A stretch of 15,264 bases of DNA from JAFGIG01 sp964397545 (GTDB lineage Bacteria > SDB-A), in the NCBI GenBank assembly GCA_964397545.1, contig CAYNIW010000029.1, forward strand, positions 1 through 15,264, read 5' to 3'. The notes beneath the pieces were generated by a model that saw nothing but the letters and a program-made list of their open reading frames with translations, was not told the origin of the DNA and ran no database searches. Positions 7,090 to 14,651 of the stretch are shown here, one piece after another; the stretch's first letter is position 1, and each line of letters starts with the position of its first letter. The translations under genes and the position numbers were made by a program.

Positions 7090-7429
7090 CTTTCTCTTCT
7101 TTCATTACGGATTCAATTTTTTCTATTATTTCCCTGCTTCTGTCAAGATAGAAATGAATGTCAGGCATGTATTTTATCCTGATATTCTGGGCGAGGAGAT
7201 AGCGCAGTCTTTTCTTGCCGGCGTTTAAGGCTTCAAGCGTCTTTTCCTGCTCCTCCTTCGAACCAAGAATGCTGACTTTGATCTTGGCGTTCTGAATTCC
7301 CGGATCGGTTAAGACAACTGTGACGGTTGACATGGAAAGGTTTCTCTGTCTCGTGTAAGAGTCGAGGATTTTAGAGATTTCCTTTGCTATCGTCTCTTCA
7401 ATTTTTTTTATTCTGTATGACTGTCTCAT
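7064..7429 (-). CDS. rbfA: 30S ribosome-binding factor RbfA
   Basis: A 121-residue protein of normal RbfA length with a single KH-like fold. It begins RQSYRIKKIEETIAKEISKIL, contains the strand pattern STVTVVLTDPGIQNAKIKVSIL, and has the family's LRYLLAQNIRIKYMPDIHFYLDRS segment near 77-100. RbfA binds the 30S precursor and helps mature the 5' end of 16S rRNA. The charged tail (KEEKDENPEQTK) is a usual variable extension. Its ATG overlaps the stop of the preceding dehydrogenase gene in an ATGA, and its 3' end overlaps nrnA by 26 bases. Confidence 0.95.
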   Translation of the reverse strand: MRQSYRIKKIEETIAKEISKILDSYTRQRNLSMSTVTVVLTDPGIQNAKIKVSILGSKEEQEKTLEALNAGKKRLRYLLAQNIRIKYMPDIHFYLDRSREIIEKIESVMKEEKDENPEQTK

Positions 7430-8580
7430 ACCACCGACTTTTCAAACGAAGCTATCCCTTTTTCGAACCGGTCCAAACCGAGTCTGTCGAGATCGGGATC
7501 GTGAAATGAGGAGTCTGAAATCGCTTTCGCCATGAGGACGGAAACTCTCGGCGCGAGCATCAGGCCGTGTCCTGAAAAACCGCAGGCGTGAAAATAGCCA
7601 TGGACCCCTTCCACTCTGCCGAGAATCGGCTGGGCGTCGGGACTCATGCAGTATAACCCAGCCCACTGACGGAGTATCTTGACATCCCCGAGAGCGGGAA
7701 TGAAATGATTCAGTTTAACCGACATTTCCTTGATAAAAGAGATGCCGGAGTCAACAGATGTCCCCGGAGGTTCACCCGGATTGGTTTGACCTCCTACTAT
7801 CCCGCCGTCTTTCACCTGCCTGAAGTATATATTGTGTTCAAAGGACATAATCATATTTTTAAAAAAACGGTTTATCTGTTCTGTCGCGAGTATTTCATGC
7901 CTGTGCGGCACGAGAGGCAATTCTATTCCTGCTTTTGAGGCCACCGTGCCCGCGTATCCTCCCGCGGCGTTGACTATGACAGGGCATGATATGACGCCTT
8001 TTGGAGTCGCAACACCGGTTATCTTTGAAGCTTTCTTCTCTATGGACAAAACTTCGGTCCTAACAGAGAGGACAGCACCCTGTTCCAAGGCTTTTTTCAT
8101 GTAGGCGAAGTTTATAAGAAACGGGTTGATGGATCCGTCTGTGGGGCACCATGTCGCTCCGGCGATTTTTTCAGTGTTGAGAAGCGGAACAATTTTTTTT
8201 GCCTCTTCCGGAGAGAGGAGTTCGACCTGCAAACCGTGTTTTTTCTGCATTTCGACATTTTTTCTGAACTGAAAAAGTTCCTGGTCTGAATGGGCGAGTA
8301 TGAGATACCCTCCCTCTTCATATTCTGTGTCGGCTCCAAGTTCTTTTTCGAGTTCCCTGAATCTTTTGACCGACTCCATCGCGAGCCTGACGTTTTCAGG
8401 CGTTGACCACTGAGCCCTGATGCCTCCTCCGCATCTTCCTGTGCTGCCGGAAGAGACAGTGTCCTTTTCAAGGACGACGACTTTGCCGAAATTTATTTTA
8501 GTGAGTTCATAGGCTATTGAAGCTCCTATTATGCCCCCGCCGATGACGACGCAGTCGGCGGTTTTTGGAAATTCAGCCAT
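7426..8580 (-). CDS. FAD amine dehydrogenase, proline dehydrogenase beta-like (DAO family)
   Basis: A 384-residue DAO-superfamily flavoprotein, the catalytic-subunit type found in sarcosine oxidase, HcnC and archaeal proline dehydrogenase. The Rossmann FAD motif GGGIIG is at 14-19; TGRCGGGIRAQWS follows in the region that contacts flavin; the C-terminal FAD motif lies in GYFHACGFSGHGLMLAP. At about 42 kDa it matches the 43 kDa beta subunit of Thermococcus dye-linked proline dehydrogenase. I start it at the ATG at 8580, with AGAGGTGG just upstream and an 8-base overlap with the previous gene; an earlier ATG at 8607 only adds nine residues before the flavin motif. It is last in a five-gene redox set. 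Substrate (proline, hydroxyproline, sarcosine, glycine or other amine) is not determinable from sequence alone. Confidence 0.9.
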   Translation of the reverse strand: MAEFPKTADCVVIGGGIIGASIAYELTKINFGKVVVLEKDTVSSGSTGRCGGGIRAQWSTPENVRLAMESVKRFRELEKELGADTEYEEGGYLILAHSDQELFQFRKNVEMQKKHGLQVELLSPEEAKKIVPLLNTEKIAGATWCPTDGSINPFLINFAYMKKALEQGAVLSVRTEVLSIEKKASKITGVATPKGVISCPVIVNAAGGYAGTVASKAGIELPLVPHRHEILATEQINRFFKNMIMSFEHNIYFRQVKDGGIVGGQTNPGEPPGTSVDSGISFIKEMSVKLNHFIPALGDVKILRQWAGLYCMSPDAQPILGRVEGVHGYFHACGFSGHGLMLAPRVSVLMAKAISDSSFHDPDLDRLGLDRFEKGIASFEKSVV

Positions 8581-8890
8581 GCTGACCACCTCTGCCTCTG
8601 GAGACAACCGTGTCGAAATTCTCTTCCGATTCAGCGACGAATTTTATGGGCAAACTTTTCAAAGGGGGCCTTGAAGTTGAACTTTCTTCCGGGTCGGGCC
8701 AAAACCCGTTGACCATAAAAAGAAGCTGTTCGACGAGTTTTCTGCAGGTTTTTCCCTGGCAATGCCCCATTCCGGCTCTCGTGACTCTCTTCACTTCATC
8801 GACGCTCTTAAGGCCGTATTTTCTGATCGCTTCAACTATCTCCTCTTCGGTGACATCCTGGCATCTGCAGATGATTTTCATATTTTTCAT
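8573..8890 (-). CDS. BFD-like [2Fe-2S] subunit of the amine dehydrogenase complex
   Basis: A 105-residue small protein whose N-terminal half is a bacterioferritin-associated-ferredoxin-like [2Fe-2S] domain: CRC (C8, C10) and CQGKTC (C44, C49), with RAGMGHCQGKTC matching the form seen in HcnB and SoxA C-termini. Residues 60-105 are a low-complexity tail, not recognised. In Thermococcales the equivalent is the small delta subunit (PdhX). The role would be passing electrons between the flavin subunits. Its ATG overlaps the preceding stop (ATGA) with GAGGG five bases upstream; it overlaps the next gene by eight bases. Confidence 0.85.
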   Translation of the reverse strand: MKNMKIICRCQDVTEEEIVEAIRKYGLKSVDEVKRVTRAGMGHCQGKTCRKLVEQLLFMVNGFWPDPEESSTSRPPLKSLPIKFVAESEENFDTVVSRGRGGQHG

Positions 8891-9396
8891 TTTGTCCCTC
8901 TTTTTGTCTCTATGAATCTCGCACGGCTCAGCAGGTCAAAAGGCACTTGAACTGTCACGACTCTTGTTCTGTCGGTCGCTTTCGAGTTGTTGACCCCAAG
9001 TATTACTCCCTGATCTATCTTTACTCCCTCGCGGTCGAGGACATCTACGATCTCGCCTTTTTCGGGGACAGGCAAAAGTTCATAAGGTATTGAAATAAAT
9101 CCTTTTGAAGGATTTTCTTTATCAATTCCGACGACGAATATAGCAAGGCCGGGGCATTGATAAACGCAGAGCGAACAGCCGTTGCAAAGCGAATGGTCTA
9201 TTGAAGGTTTTTGATTTATGCCTTCGGAGATTTTTATGGCGCCTCTCGGGCAGGCACCGACGCAGGGGTTGCAGGGGATTTCCTGAAAACATTCAATTAC
9301 CGCTTTTGGGGATTGGGCGAGAGATTCGGCGCTCGGCATGGATTCGGATAAATCTTTAGCGTCTGGAAGTCCGTTTTTTGATGTGTTATCGCTCAT
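8887..9396 (-). CDS. Two-cluster ferredoxin subunit of the amine dehydrogenase complex
   Basis: A 169-residue protein, about 18-19 kDa, matching the 19 kDa gamma (PdhF) subunit of the archaeal complex. Cysteines fall in two groups: C36, C42, C45, C49 (CNPCVGACP with a spaced first cysteine) and C71, C74, C77, C81 (CNGCSLCVYQCP), enough for two [4Fe-4S] clusters. The C-terminal part (105-169) is a beta-rich domain with VILGVNNSKATDRTRVVTVQVP, not recognised as a separate family. The first 30 residues are acidic and serine-rich. Start is ATG at 9396 with GGGAG seven bases upstream, overlapping the preceding gene by 11 bases. Confidence 0.87.
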   Translation of the reverse strand: MSDNTSKNGLPDAKDLSESMPSAESLAQSPKAVIECFQEIPCNPCVGACPRGAIKISEGINQKPSIDHSLCNGCSLCVYQCPGLAIFVVGIDKENPSKGFISIPYELLPVPEKGEIVDVLDREGVKIDQGVILGVNNSKATDRTRVVTVQVPFDLLSRARFIETKRGTK

Positions 9397-10486
9397 TTTT
9401 ATACTCCCGGATCAGTTTTTCGTTTCCCCTTCGGGCTTTTTCTCCGAAAGGACCGTCTCTGAAAATTCTAAGTTCTTCGAGAATTTGGAGTCTTAATTTT
9501 TCTATTTTTTCACGGTTTTCGGGAGAAAGATACAGAGCCGCGGAAAGCCCGGCGAGTTTTCCCTCGAGAGATGCTGTAACGGCTTCTTCTATTCCGGAGA
9601 CGTCACCGCAGAGAAAAACATCGTCTCTCGTTGTCTTCATATATTCGTCGTGCAGGGCAACTTTTCCGCCGAGTTCGGAGATGTTCTTCATTTTACAACC
9701 CGCCAGTTCGAGAACATCCGAAAGAGGCGTCAGTCCAACAGCAAGGCAGACGCAATCTACGTCGAACTTAATTTCCGTTCCTTCGATGACATTAAAATTT
9801 TCGTCAATCTGAGAAGTCACTGCGGATTTTACTCCTGTTTCGCCGTCCCCTTCGGCTTTTGTTATTGTTCGGCGGGTGAATATCGGAATGCCCATTCTTC
9901 TCAATTTAGCTGAATGAACGAGATACCCGCCGACGCCGGGAAGAGCTTCAATAACAGCGGCAACTTTGACACCCGCCTGCAGAAGCTGGTATGAAACTAT
10001 CAATCCAATGTTTCCCGATCCGATCATAAGAACTTTTTTGGCTGGGACCACGCCGAAGACGTTCATTAGAGTCTGTATTGCACCGGCGCCGTAAATTCCG
10101 GGGAGGTCGTTGTTGACGAAATTGATGCAGTTTTCGGAAGCTCCGGTGGCGACCACAACGGCTTTTGATTCCACCTCCTCGAATCTGTCCGGGTACAAAA
10201 CAGAGAGAGTATTTCCGTAGATTCCGGTGACGCAAGCCTCGGTGTTTATCCTTACTCCTGCATTGGCGCAGTTCTGCAAAAGGATTTTGGATATGTCTAT
10301 TCCTCTGAAACCGCAAAGGTGTTTTTTCGAACCGAAAAATTTGTGCGTCTGTTTTATCAGCTGGCCTCCGGGCGTAAAATTGTCGTCGAAGACTTCGACT
10401 TTCAGCCCGAAACTTGACGCTTCGACGGCGGCTGAAAGGCCTGCCGGGCCGCCTCCTATCACAGCTATGTCCGTCTGACGTTTCAA
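9386..10486 (-). CDS. NAD(P)/FAD oxidoreductase subunit, proline dehydrogenase alpha-like
   Basis: A 366-residue two-dinucleotide-domain flavoprotein like HcnB, the sarcosine oxidase alpha core and archaeal PdhA. FAD motif GGGPAGLSAA is at 11-20, a second motif IGSGNIGLIVS binds nucleotide mid-protein, ATGASE precedes it, and VFLCGDVSG is the late FAD contact. I start it at TTG 10486: it gives KRQTDIAVIGGG right at the N-terminus, overlaps the previous stop as TTGA, and has AAAGGAG seven bases upstream. A longer reading from 10597 only adds an unlikely Arg-rich leader inside the upstream gene. Unlike the larger relatives it lacks both the N-terminal 2Fe-2S and the C-terminal BFD domains, which are separate neighbouring genes here. 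Confidence 0.9.
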   Translation of the reverse strand: MKRQTDIAVIGGGPAGLSAAVEASSFGLKVEVFDDNFTPGGQLIKQTHKFFGSKKHLCGFRGIDISKILLQNCANAGVRINTEACVTGIYGNTLSVLYPDRFEEVESKAVVVATGASENCINFVNNDLPGIYGAGAIQTLMNVFGVVPAKKVLMIGSGNIGLIVSYQLLQAGVKVAAVIEALPGVGGYLVHSAKLRRMGIPIFTRRTITKAEGDGETGVKSAVTSQIDENFNVIEGTEIKFDVDCVCLAVGLTPLSDVLELAGCKMKNISELGGKVALHDEYMKTTRDDVFLCGDVSGIEEAVTASLEGKLAGLSAALYLSPENREKIEKLRLQILEELRIFRDGPFGEKARRGNEKLIREYKNER

Positions 10487-10788
10487 GCCAGGTCTCCTTT
10501 TCCTTTTTGCCTTTCGACTCTCATGCCTTCTCTGACGGGAGTAACACAGGTCATGACATTGGGTTTTCCGTTGACTACCATAAGACAGCTCGCGCATTTG
10601 CCGACACTGCAGAACAATCCTCTGGGGCGTTCGAGCTTGTCGGTCACTCTGAAGGTTGTGGTTCCGCCCGCTATGAGCGCCGCCGCGATTGTCTCTCCTT
10701 CAAAAGCCTCCACGGGAGAGCCTTCGAAATAAAATATTATCTTTTTATCCCTCTTGAAAGTCAACACGGGATGCTCGTCTATCCTCAT
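10483..10788 (-). CDS. [2Fe-2S] subunit, HcnA / sarcosine oxidase alpha N-terminal-like
   Basis: A 101-residue plant-type [2Fe-2S] protein. Cysteines at 60, 65, 68 and 81 form CSVGKCASC plus a downstream cysteine in VMTCVTPV, the pattern of HcnA and of the N-terminal domain of heterotetrameric sarcosine oxidase alpha (GLFCSVGKCASCLMVVNG). Length equals HcnA (about 104). It supplies an extra cluster to the adjacent flavoprotein. ATG overlaps the rfaE2 stop as ATGA, and its own stop overlaps the next start, so it is bound into the operon between heptose synthesis and the other redox subunits. Confidence 0.9.
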   Translation of the reverse strand: MRIDEHPVLTFKRDKKIIFYFEGSPVEAFEGETIAAALIAGGTTTFRVTDKLERPRGLFCSVGKCASCLMVVNGKPNVMTCVTPVREGMRVERQKGKGDLA

Positions 10789-11276
10789 TCAGTCTCCTTT
10801 TCGCAGTATCTTTGGATTATTCTTTCGATGATTTTTGAAGTTCCCGCGCCTTCCACGAGTGGAAAAATGCGGGTTTCAGGTGCTATTTCTCTTCCGATGA
10901 CTGAATCCTGTCTGTAATCCCCGCCTTTTACTATTATATCCGGCCTAATCAGTTTTATAAGCTCCAGAGGAGTTTCCTCGCCGAATACGACAACGAGGTC
11001 GACATATCTGACGGCGGCAATCAGCGGAGCCCTCTCCTGAATATTGAGAACCGGTCTTTTCGGTCCTTTGAGCTTAACGACCGAATCGTCGCTGTTCAGA
11101 CCCACTATGAGAGTTTTTCCGATATCTTTGCAGTATTTGAAGACCTCAATATGCCCCGTGTGCAGTATGTCGAAACAGCCGTTAGTAAAAACAATCTTTC
11201 CTCCGGCAGGGTTTGATTTTACGAATTCGAGAATTTTTTCGTCGTCTCTTTTGAAAAATAAAATGGGGCAGTTCAT
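10785..11276 (-). CDS. rfaE2: D-glycero-beta-D-manno-heptose 1-phosphate adenylyltransferase
   Basis: A 163-residue nucleotidyltransferase of the RfaE2/HldE C-terminal type. TNGCFDILHTGH (31-42) carries the HxGH motif, VGLNSDDSV and VKGGDY are typical, and GTSKIIERI near the end is the equivalent of the ISTTxII motif. It adenylates heptose 1-phosphate in ADP-heptose synthesis for the LPS inner core. The domain is a stand-alone protein with the kinase encoded just upstream, unlike the fused E. coli HldE. I see no Shine-Dalgarno before the ATG, eight bases after the rfaE1 stop, so it may depend on coupling. Confidence 0.95.
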   Translation of the reverse strand: MNCPILFFKRDDEKILEFVKSNPAGGKIVFTNGCFDILHTGHIEVFKYCKDIGKTLIVGLNSDDSVVKLKGPKRPVLNIQERAPLIAAVRYVDLVVVFGEETPLELIKLIRPDIIVKGGDYRQDSVIGREIAPETRIFPLVEGAGTSKIIERIIQRYCEKETE

Positions 11277-11284
11277 ATCAGGTT

Positions 11285-12274
11285 TTAATTTTCGTGTTTG
11301 CCGAAACTTTCCAGTATTTCGTCTATTATAACCGTCTGAGCCCCCATTTTTTTAAGCTGGACTGCCGCGGCATGACTTCCTATCAGAGCTGATTCTTCAA
11401 TGCCGGCTCCGGAGAGGAGAGAAAGGCATACGGCGCTTATGACGGTGTCACCGGCTCCGCTGACGTCGTAAACTTCTCTCGCCTTCGTAGGGATCTTCAT
11501 GGGTTCACGGGCGTCGCTAAAAAACACTGTCATTCCTTTTTCTCCCTGTGTCAAGAGGAGGTATTCGCAGTCTATCCTCTTTAAGACAATATCGACTGCG
11601 GAGGAAATTTCATCTTCTGTCGAGCATTTGGTCCCGGTAGCTTTGGAGAGTTCTTTGAGGTTCGGTTTGAACATTTTTACTCCGGAATAGAGAAAGAAAT
11701 TCTCGAATTTAGGATCGACGAAAACAGGTTTGGCGCATGAAGAGGCTTTTTTGAGAATATCTTTTATGAGTTTTCGGTTTAACAGCCCCTTGTCGTAATC
11801 CTCAATCAGGACTGCATCGCAAACCGGTATGTATTTTTCGCAAAAACCTGCTATCATTTCCGCGGTGTTCTGAGCCGCCGGCAGTTTTTTTTCCCTGTCA
11901 ACCCTCACTACCTGCTGAGAATGAGCTATTATTCTTGTCTTTTGGGTGGTGTTTCTGTTTTTCTCTCTGAAAATCCCTTCGCAGGTTATACCGAGGGATT
12001 CGAAAATTCCGGTGAGTTTGTCTCCGGCCGAATCGAATCCAATCAAACCGACTGGAAATACTTCGGCTCCAAGAGTTCTTAAATTGTGCGCTACGTTGGC
12101 GGCTCCGCCGAGATGATAAGATTCCTTGATAACTTCCACAACTGGAACAGGAGCTTCGGGTGAAATTCTATCGACATTTCCCCATATATATTCGTCGAGC
12201 ATTATGTCGCCGACTGTCAGAATTTTTTTTCCTGAAAATTTTCCGGCGATTTCTTTCACCCTTTGCAATTTCAT
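11285..12274 (-). CDS. rfaE1: D-glycero-beta-D-manno-heptose-7-phosphate kinase
   Basis: A 329-residue PfkB-family sugar kinase matching the HldE N-terminal domain. ILTVGDIMLDEYIWGNVDRISPEAPVPV (18-45) is the diagnostic RfaE1 opening, LGGAANVAHNL (55-65) is PfkB signature 1, and DVSGAGDTVISAV (270-282) is signature 2 with the catalytic aspartate. It phosphorylates heptose 7-phosphate to the 1,7-bisphosphate. I prefer the ATG at 12274 because MKLQRVKE fits family length; a TTG at 12310 would add 12 residues, and neither has a good ribosome binding site. First gene of the minus-strand series. Confidence 0.95.
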   Translation of the reverse strand: MKLQRVKEIAGKFSGKKILTVGDIMLDEYIWGNVDRISPEAPVPVVEVIKESYHLGGAANVAHNLRTLGAEVFPVGLIGFDSAGDKLTGIFESLGITCEGIFREKNRNTTQKTRIIAHSQQVVRVDREKKLPAAQNTAEMIAGFCEKYIPVCDAVLIEDYDKGLLNRKLIKDILKKASSCAKPVFVDPKFENFFLYSGVKMFKPNLKELSKATGTKCSTEDEISSAVDIVLKRIDCEYLLLTQGEKGMTVFFSDAREPMKIPTKAREVYDVSGAGDTVISAVCLSLLSGAGIEESALIGSHAAAVQLKKMGAQTVIIDEILESFGKHEN

Positions 12275-12408
12275 GTTTTGAATTCTATAACACTTATTCT
12301 TTTCAGACAAGCAGATATACTTCTTTGCTATGGATTTGTCCGTTAAACTCCGTTATAATGCCTTGATTCGCCTTGTTGTGATATTCATCTAAAAATGAAA
12401 GAGATTTA
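12275..12408. promoter_or_regulatory. Divergent promoter region
   Basis: These 134 bases separate the two divergent operons. On the plus strand a perfect TATAAT (12354-12359) lacks a good -35; transcription would begin near 12366. On the minus strand TTGTCT (12310-12305) and TAGAAT (12287-12282) are 17 bases apart, which would start rfaE1 mRNA at about 12275, almost on its ATG. Both are by-eye matches. Confidence 0.4.
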
Positions 12409-13032
12409 ATGGTTTTTTCGCTTTTATTCTTTATAACGACCATTACCTGCGGGACATCTGCACAGGATCCTTTTTGTATTTCAGATATCTCCGAGTTATT
12501 CGAAACGGGCCGTCAACATTACAATTCAGGCGAATACGCGAAAGCTGCGGGGTGTTTTTACGCGGTTTTTCTGAGAAATCCCTACGACAAAGAAGCGAGA
12601 AAAGCTTTGGATAAGTCCTATGAAAAACTCGGTAAAAAACCGGTTGTCAAACCCGAACTCTATCTTGCGCCTTTAAACGAATTATTCAAATGGACAGGAC
12701 TGGCGTTTGTTTTGACATCGGCTCTGCTGGGATTATTGAATATTTTCAAGCTGAAAAAAAATCTTCTGATTGCGACTGTTATGGCAATGACTATCAGCGT
12801 GGCTTTTTTTTACGAGGGATACAATTTAGAAAAAAATCAAAGAACCGAAAAACTCTTTGTTCTTTCGAGTATCCCCCTAAGAAACGACCCTCTCTACGGA
12901 TCTTCGGATTTCTTTGAACTTCATCCTGGTGACGTCGTCTCCCTTAAAGAAACACGAGGCACATGGCTCAAGGTCAGGTTCGAACGCGCCGAAGGATGGA
13001 TTTTGGATGATTATGTAATGAAACTGAACTGA
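12409..13032 (+). CDS. BatE-like TPR and SH3 domain membrane protein
   Basis: A 207-residue protein with a signal-like hydrophobic N-terminus (2-18, ending SAQ), one or two TPR helices pairs (about 27-73; LFETGRQHYNSGEYAKAAGCFYAV is a typical TPR), two adjacent membrane helices (about 94-113 and 119-136), and a bacterial SH3-like C-terminal domain (about 145-207) with VVSLKETRGTWLKVRF and EGWILDDYVMKL. This signal-TPR-two helices-SH3 order is that of BatE in Bacteroides-type aerotolerance (Bat) operons, but the partner BatA-D genes are absent here. Ribosome site is weak (AAAGAGA). It leads the plus-strand operon, 13 bases before the next gene. Role in the envelope is inferred. Confidence 0.75.
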   Translation: MVFSLLFFITTITCGTSAQDPFCISDISELFETGRQHYNSGEYAKAAGCFYAVFLRNPYDKEARKALDKSYEKLGKKPVVKPELYLAPLNELFKWTGLAFVLTSALLGLLNIFKLKKNLLIATVMAMTISVAFFYEGYNLEKNQRTEKLFVLSSIPLRNDPLYGSSDFFELHPGDVVSLKETRGTWLKVRFERAEGWILDDYVMKLN

Positions 13033-13045
13033 CAGGAGAGTATAG

Positions 13046-14359
13046 ATGAAAAAAATCGGTATAAGAAAAGAAAACAAAGGACCGTTCGAGAGAAGAAGCC
13101 CGCTCGTCCCCGAGGACGTCCAAAAGCTGGTTGAAGGCGGCTTTGTCGTGACAGTTGAAAAATCAGATGACAGAATCATCCCCGAAGAGGATTTTGCTTC
13201 CGTTGGTGCGAAAATTTCGGAAAAACTCTCGGAAGAAGATGCGGACATAATATTCGGCATAAAAGAAGTTAAACCGGAACTGCTCATCGAAAAAAAAGTG
13301 TATCTCTTTTTTGCCCATGTAATCAAAGGACAGGAATACAACATGGCAATGCTTTCTGAAATCCTGAGGAAAAAAATAACTCTCATAGATTACGAGACAA
13401 TAAAGGACAAAGACGGAAAAAGACTGATATTTTTCGGCAGATATGCAGGTTTGGCTGGCGCGATAGACACTCTATGGACACTGGGTAAAAGACTTTCAGG
13501 CGAAGGCATTGACACGCCTTTTAATAACATCAAAAGAGCCATTGAATACAAAGACCTCAATGAAGTAAAGCGCGAAATCAAAGCTGTCGGCGACAGCATC
13601 AGAAAAGACGGATTGCCGGATGAGATCGCTCCGCTGACTGTCGCTTTTACGGGATACGGTAACGTCTCTGCCGGAGCGCAGGAGATATTCGACCTATTGC
13701 CGTTTGAAACGCTGGAGCCGCGAAAACTTGCCCGGATTTCTTCCGGAGATTATTCAAATAAAACCGTTTATAAGACTGTTTTCAAGGAGGAAGATCTCTA
13801 CGAACCGATAGATCCGCAGAGAAAATTCGTATTGAAGCACTATTACGATAATCCTCAGCTCTACAGATGCGTATTCGACAAATTCGCCGGAGAAATCTCC
13901 GTTCTTGTCAACGGCAGTTACTGGGATGAAAGATATCCGAGAACTCTCACCGAGGAGACTGTAAAAAAATTGTGGAATGAAGGTTCGAGGAAACTGAAAG
14001 TAGTAGGAGACATAAGCTGTGACATAAGAGGCGGAATCGAAATAACATTTAAGACGACCACTCCGGGAGATCCGGTTTTCGTATATAAACCTTGGGACGG
14101 CTCAATCGAAAGCGGAATAGAGACCGAAGGGATAGCCGTATTAGCGGTAGATATCCTGCCGAGCGAATTGCCTCTTGAGTCTTCTGTTTATTTCAGTCAC
14201 GTTTTAACAAAATTCATTCCGGAAATTTCGTCGGCTGATTTCACAAGAACTTTTGAAGATCTCAATTTGCCCGGCGAGATAAAAAACGCGATTATAACCC
14301 ATGGGGGCAAGCTGACACCCGATTACCAATACATGGCGAAATATTTGAGAAATAACTGA
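13046..14359 (+). CDS. Lysine-ketoglutarate-reductase-like protein (AASS LKR domain type)
   Basis: A 437-residue protein resembling the lysine-2-oxoglutarate reductase half of eukaryotic AASS rather than classical alanine dehydrogenase. From memory of human AASS, matches include IGIRKENKGPFERRSPL (4-20; human IGVRRE..WERRAPL), YLFFAHVIKGQEYNMAML (86-103; human FFSHTIKAQEANM), LIDYE (113-117), FGRYAGLAGAID (130-141), the nucleotide-binding FTGYGNVSAGAQEIF (201-215), NGSYWDERYPRTLT (289-302) and GDISCDIRGGIEIT (321-334). It would condense lysine with 2-oxoglutarate to saccharopine, or act on a related amino acid. The saccharopine dehydrogenase domain is not fused and not seen nearby. The ATG has a clear AGGAGAG. 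Automated names may say alanine dehydrogenase. Confidence 0.82.
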   Translation: MKKIGIRKENKGPFERRSPLVPEDVQKLVEGGFVVTVEKSDDRIIPEEDFASVGAKISEKLSEEDADIIFGIKEVKPELLIEKKVYLFFAHVIKGQEYNMAMLSEILRKKITLIDYETIKDKDGKRLIFFGRYAGLAGAIDTLWTLGKRLSGEGIDTPFNNIKRAIEYKDLNEVKREIKAVGDSIRKDGLPDEIAPLTVAFTGYGNVSAGAQEIFDLLPFETLEPRKLARISSGDYSNKTVYKTVFKEEDLYEPIDPQRKFVLKHYYDNPQLYRCVFDKFAGEISVLVNGSYWDERYPRTLTEETVKKLWNEGSRKLKVVGDISCDIRGGIEITFKTTTPGDPVFVYKPWDGSIESGIETEGIAVLAVDILPSELPLESSVYFSHVLTKFIPEISSADFTRTFEDLNLPGEIKNAIITHGGKLTPDYQYMAKYLRNN

Positions 14360-14375
14360 GGAAACGGAAGCCGAA

Positions 14376-14651
14376 TTGGATAACAAATTTAGAAAAGAAC
14401 TGATTTCCGCCGCATCAAAAATCAAACCTGTGTTCAGGGTAGGGAAATCTGGAATCACGGATATTTTCATCCGTGAAATAGACAAAGCTCTTTCAGCCCG
14501 TGAGCTGATAAAAATAGACGTGAACAGAAATTCACAGTTGGACCCGGACATCGCTGCAAAAGAAATAGCTCAAAAAACCAGTGCGGAAATAGTTTTAGTC
14601 TCCGGTAGGAAAGTAACATTGTTCAGAAAACGTGAAGACGACGATGAATGA
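14376..14651 (+). CDS. yhbY: YhbY family RNA-binding protein (CRM domain)
   Basis: A 91-residue single CRM-domain protein of the YhbY family, which associates with pre-50S ribosomal subunits. Conserved parts: KIKPVFRVGKSGIT (15-28, GKxG loop), FIREIDKALSARELIKIDV (31-49) and the C-terminal AEIVLVSGRKVTLFRK (70-85). The start is TTG at 14376 with GGAAG five bases before it, 16 bases after the previous stop; no ATG lies near. It ends in an acidic DDDE overlapping the smpB start. Confidence 0.92.
   Translation: MDNKFRKELISAASKIKPVFRVGKSGITDIFIREIDKALSARELIKIDVNRNSQLDPDIAAKEIAQKTSAEIVLVSGRKVTLFRKREDDDE

Noticed and set aside
10487..10597. Extra 37-residue N-terminus on the NAD(P)/FAD subunit
   Set aside because: It is Arg-rich shadow sequence inside the upstream 2Fe-2S gene; the TTG at 10486 has AAAGGAG and begins directly before the FAD motif.
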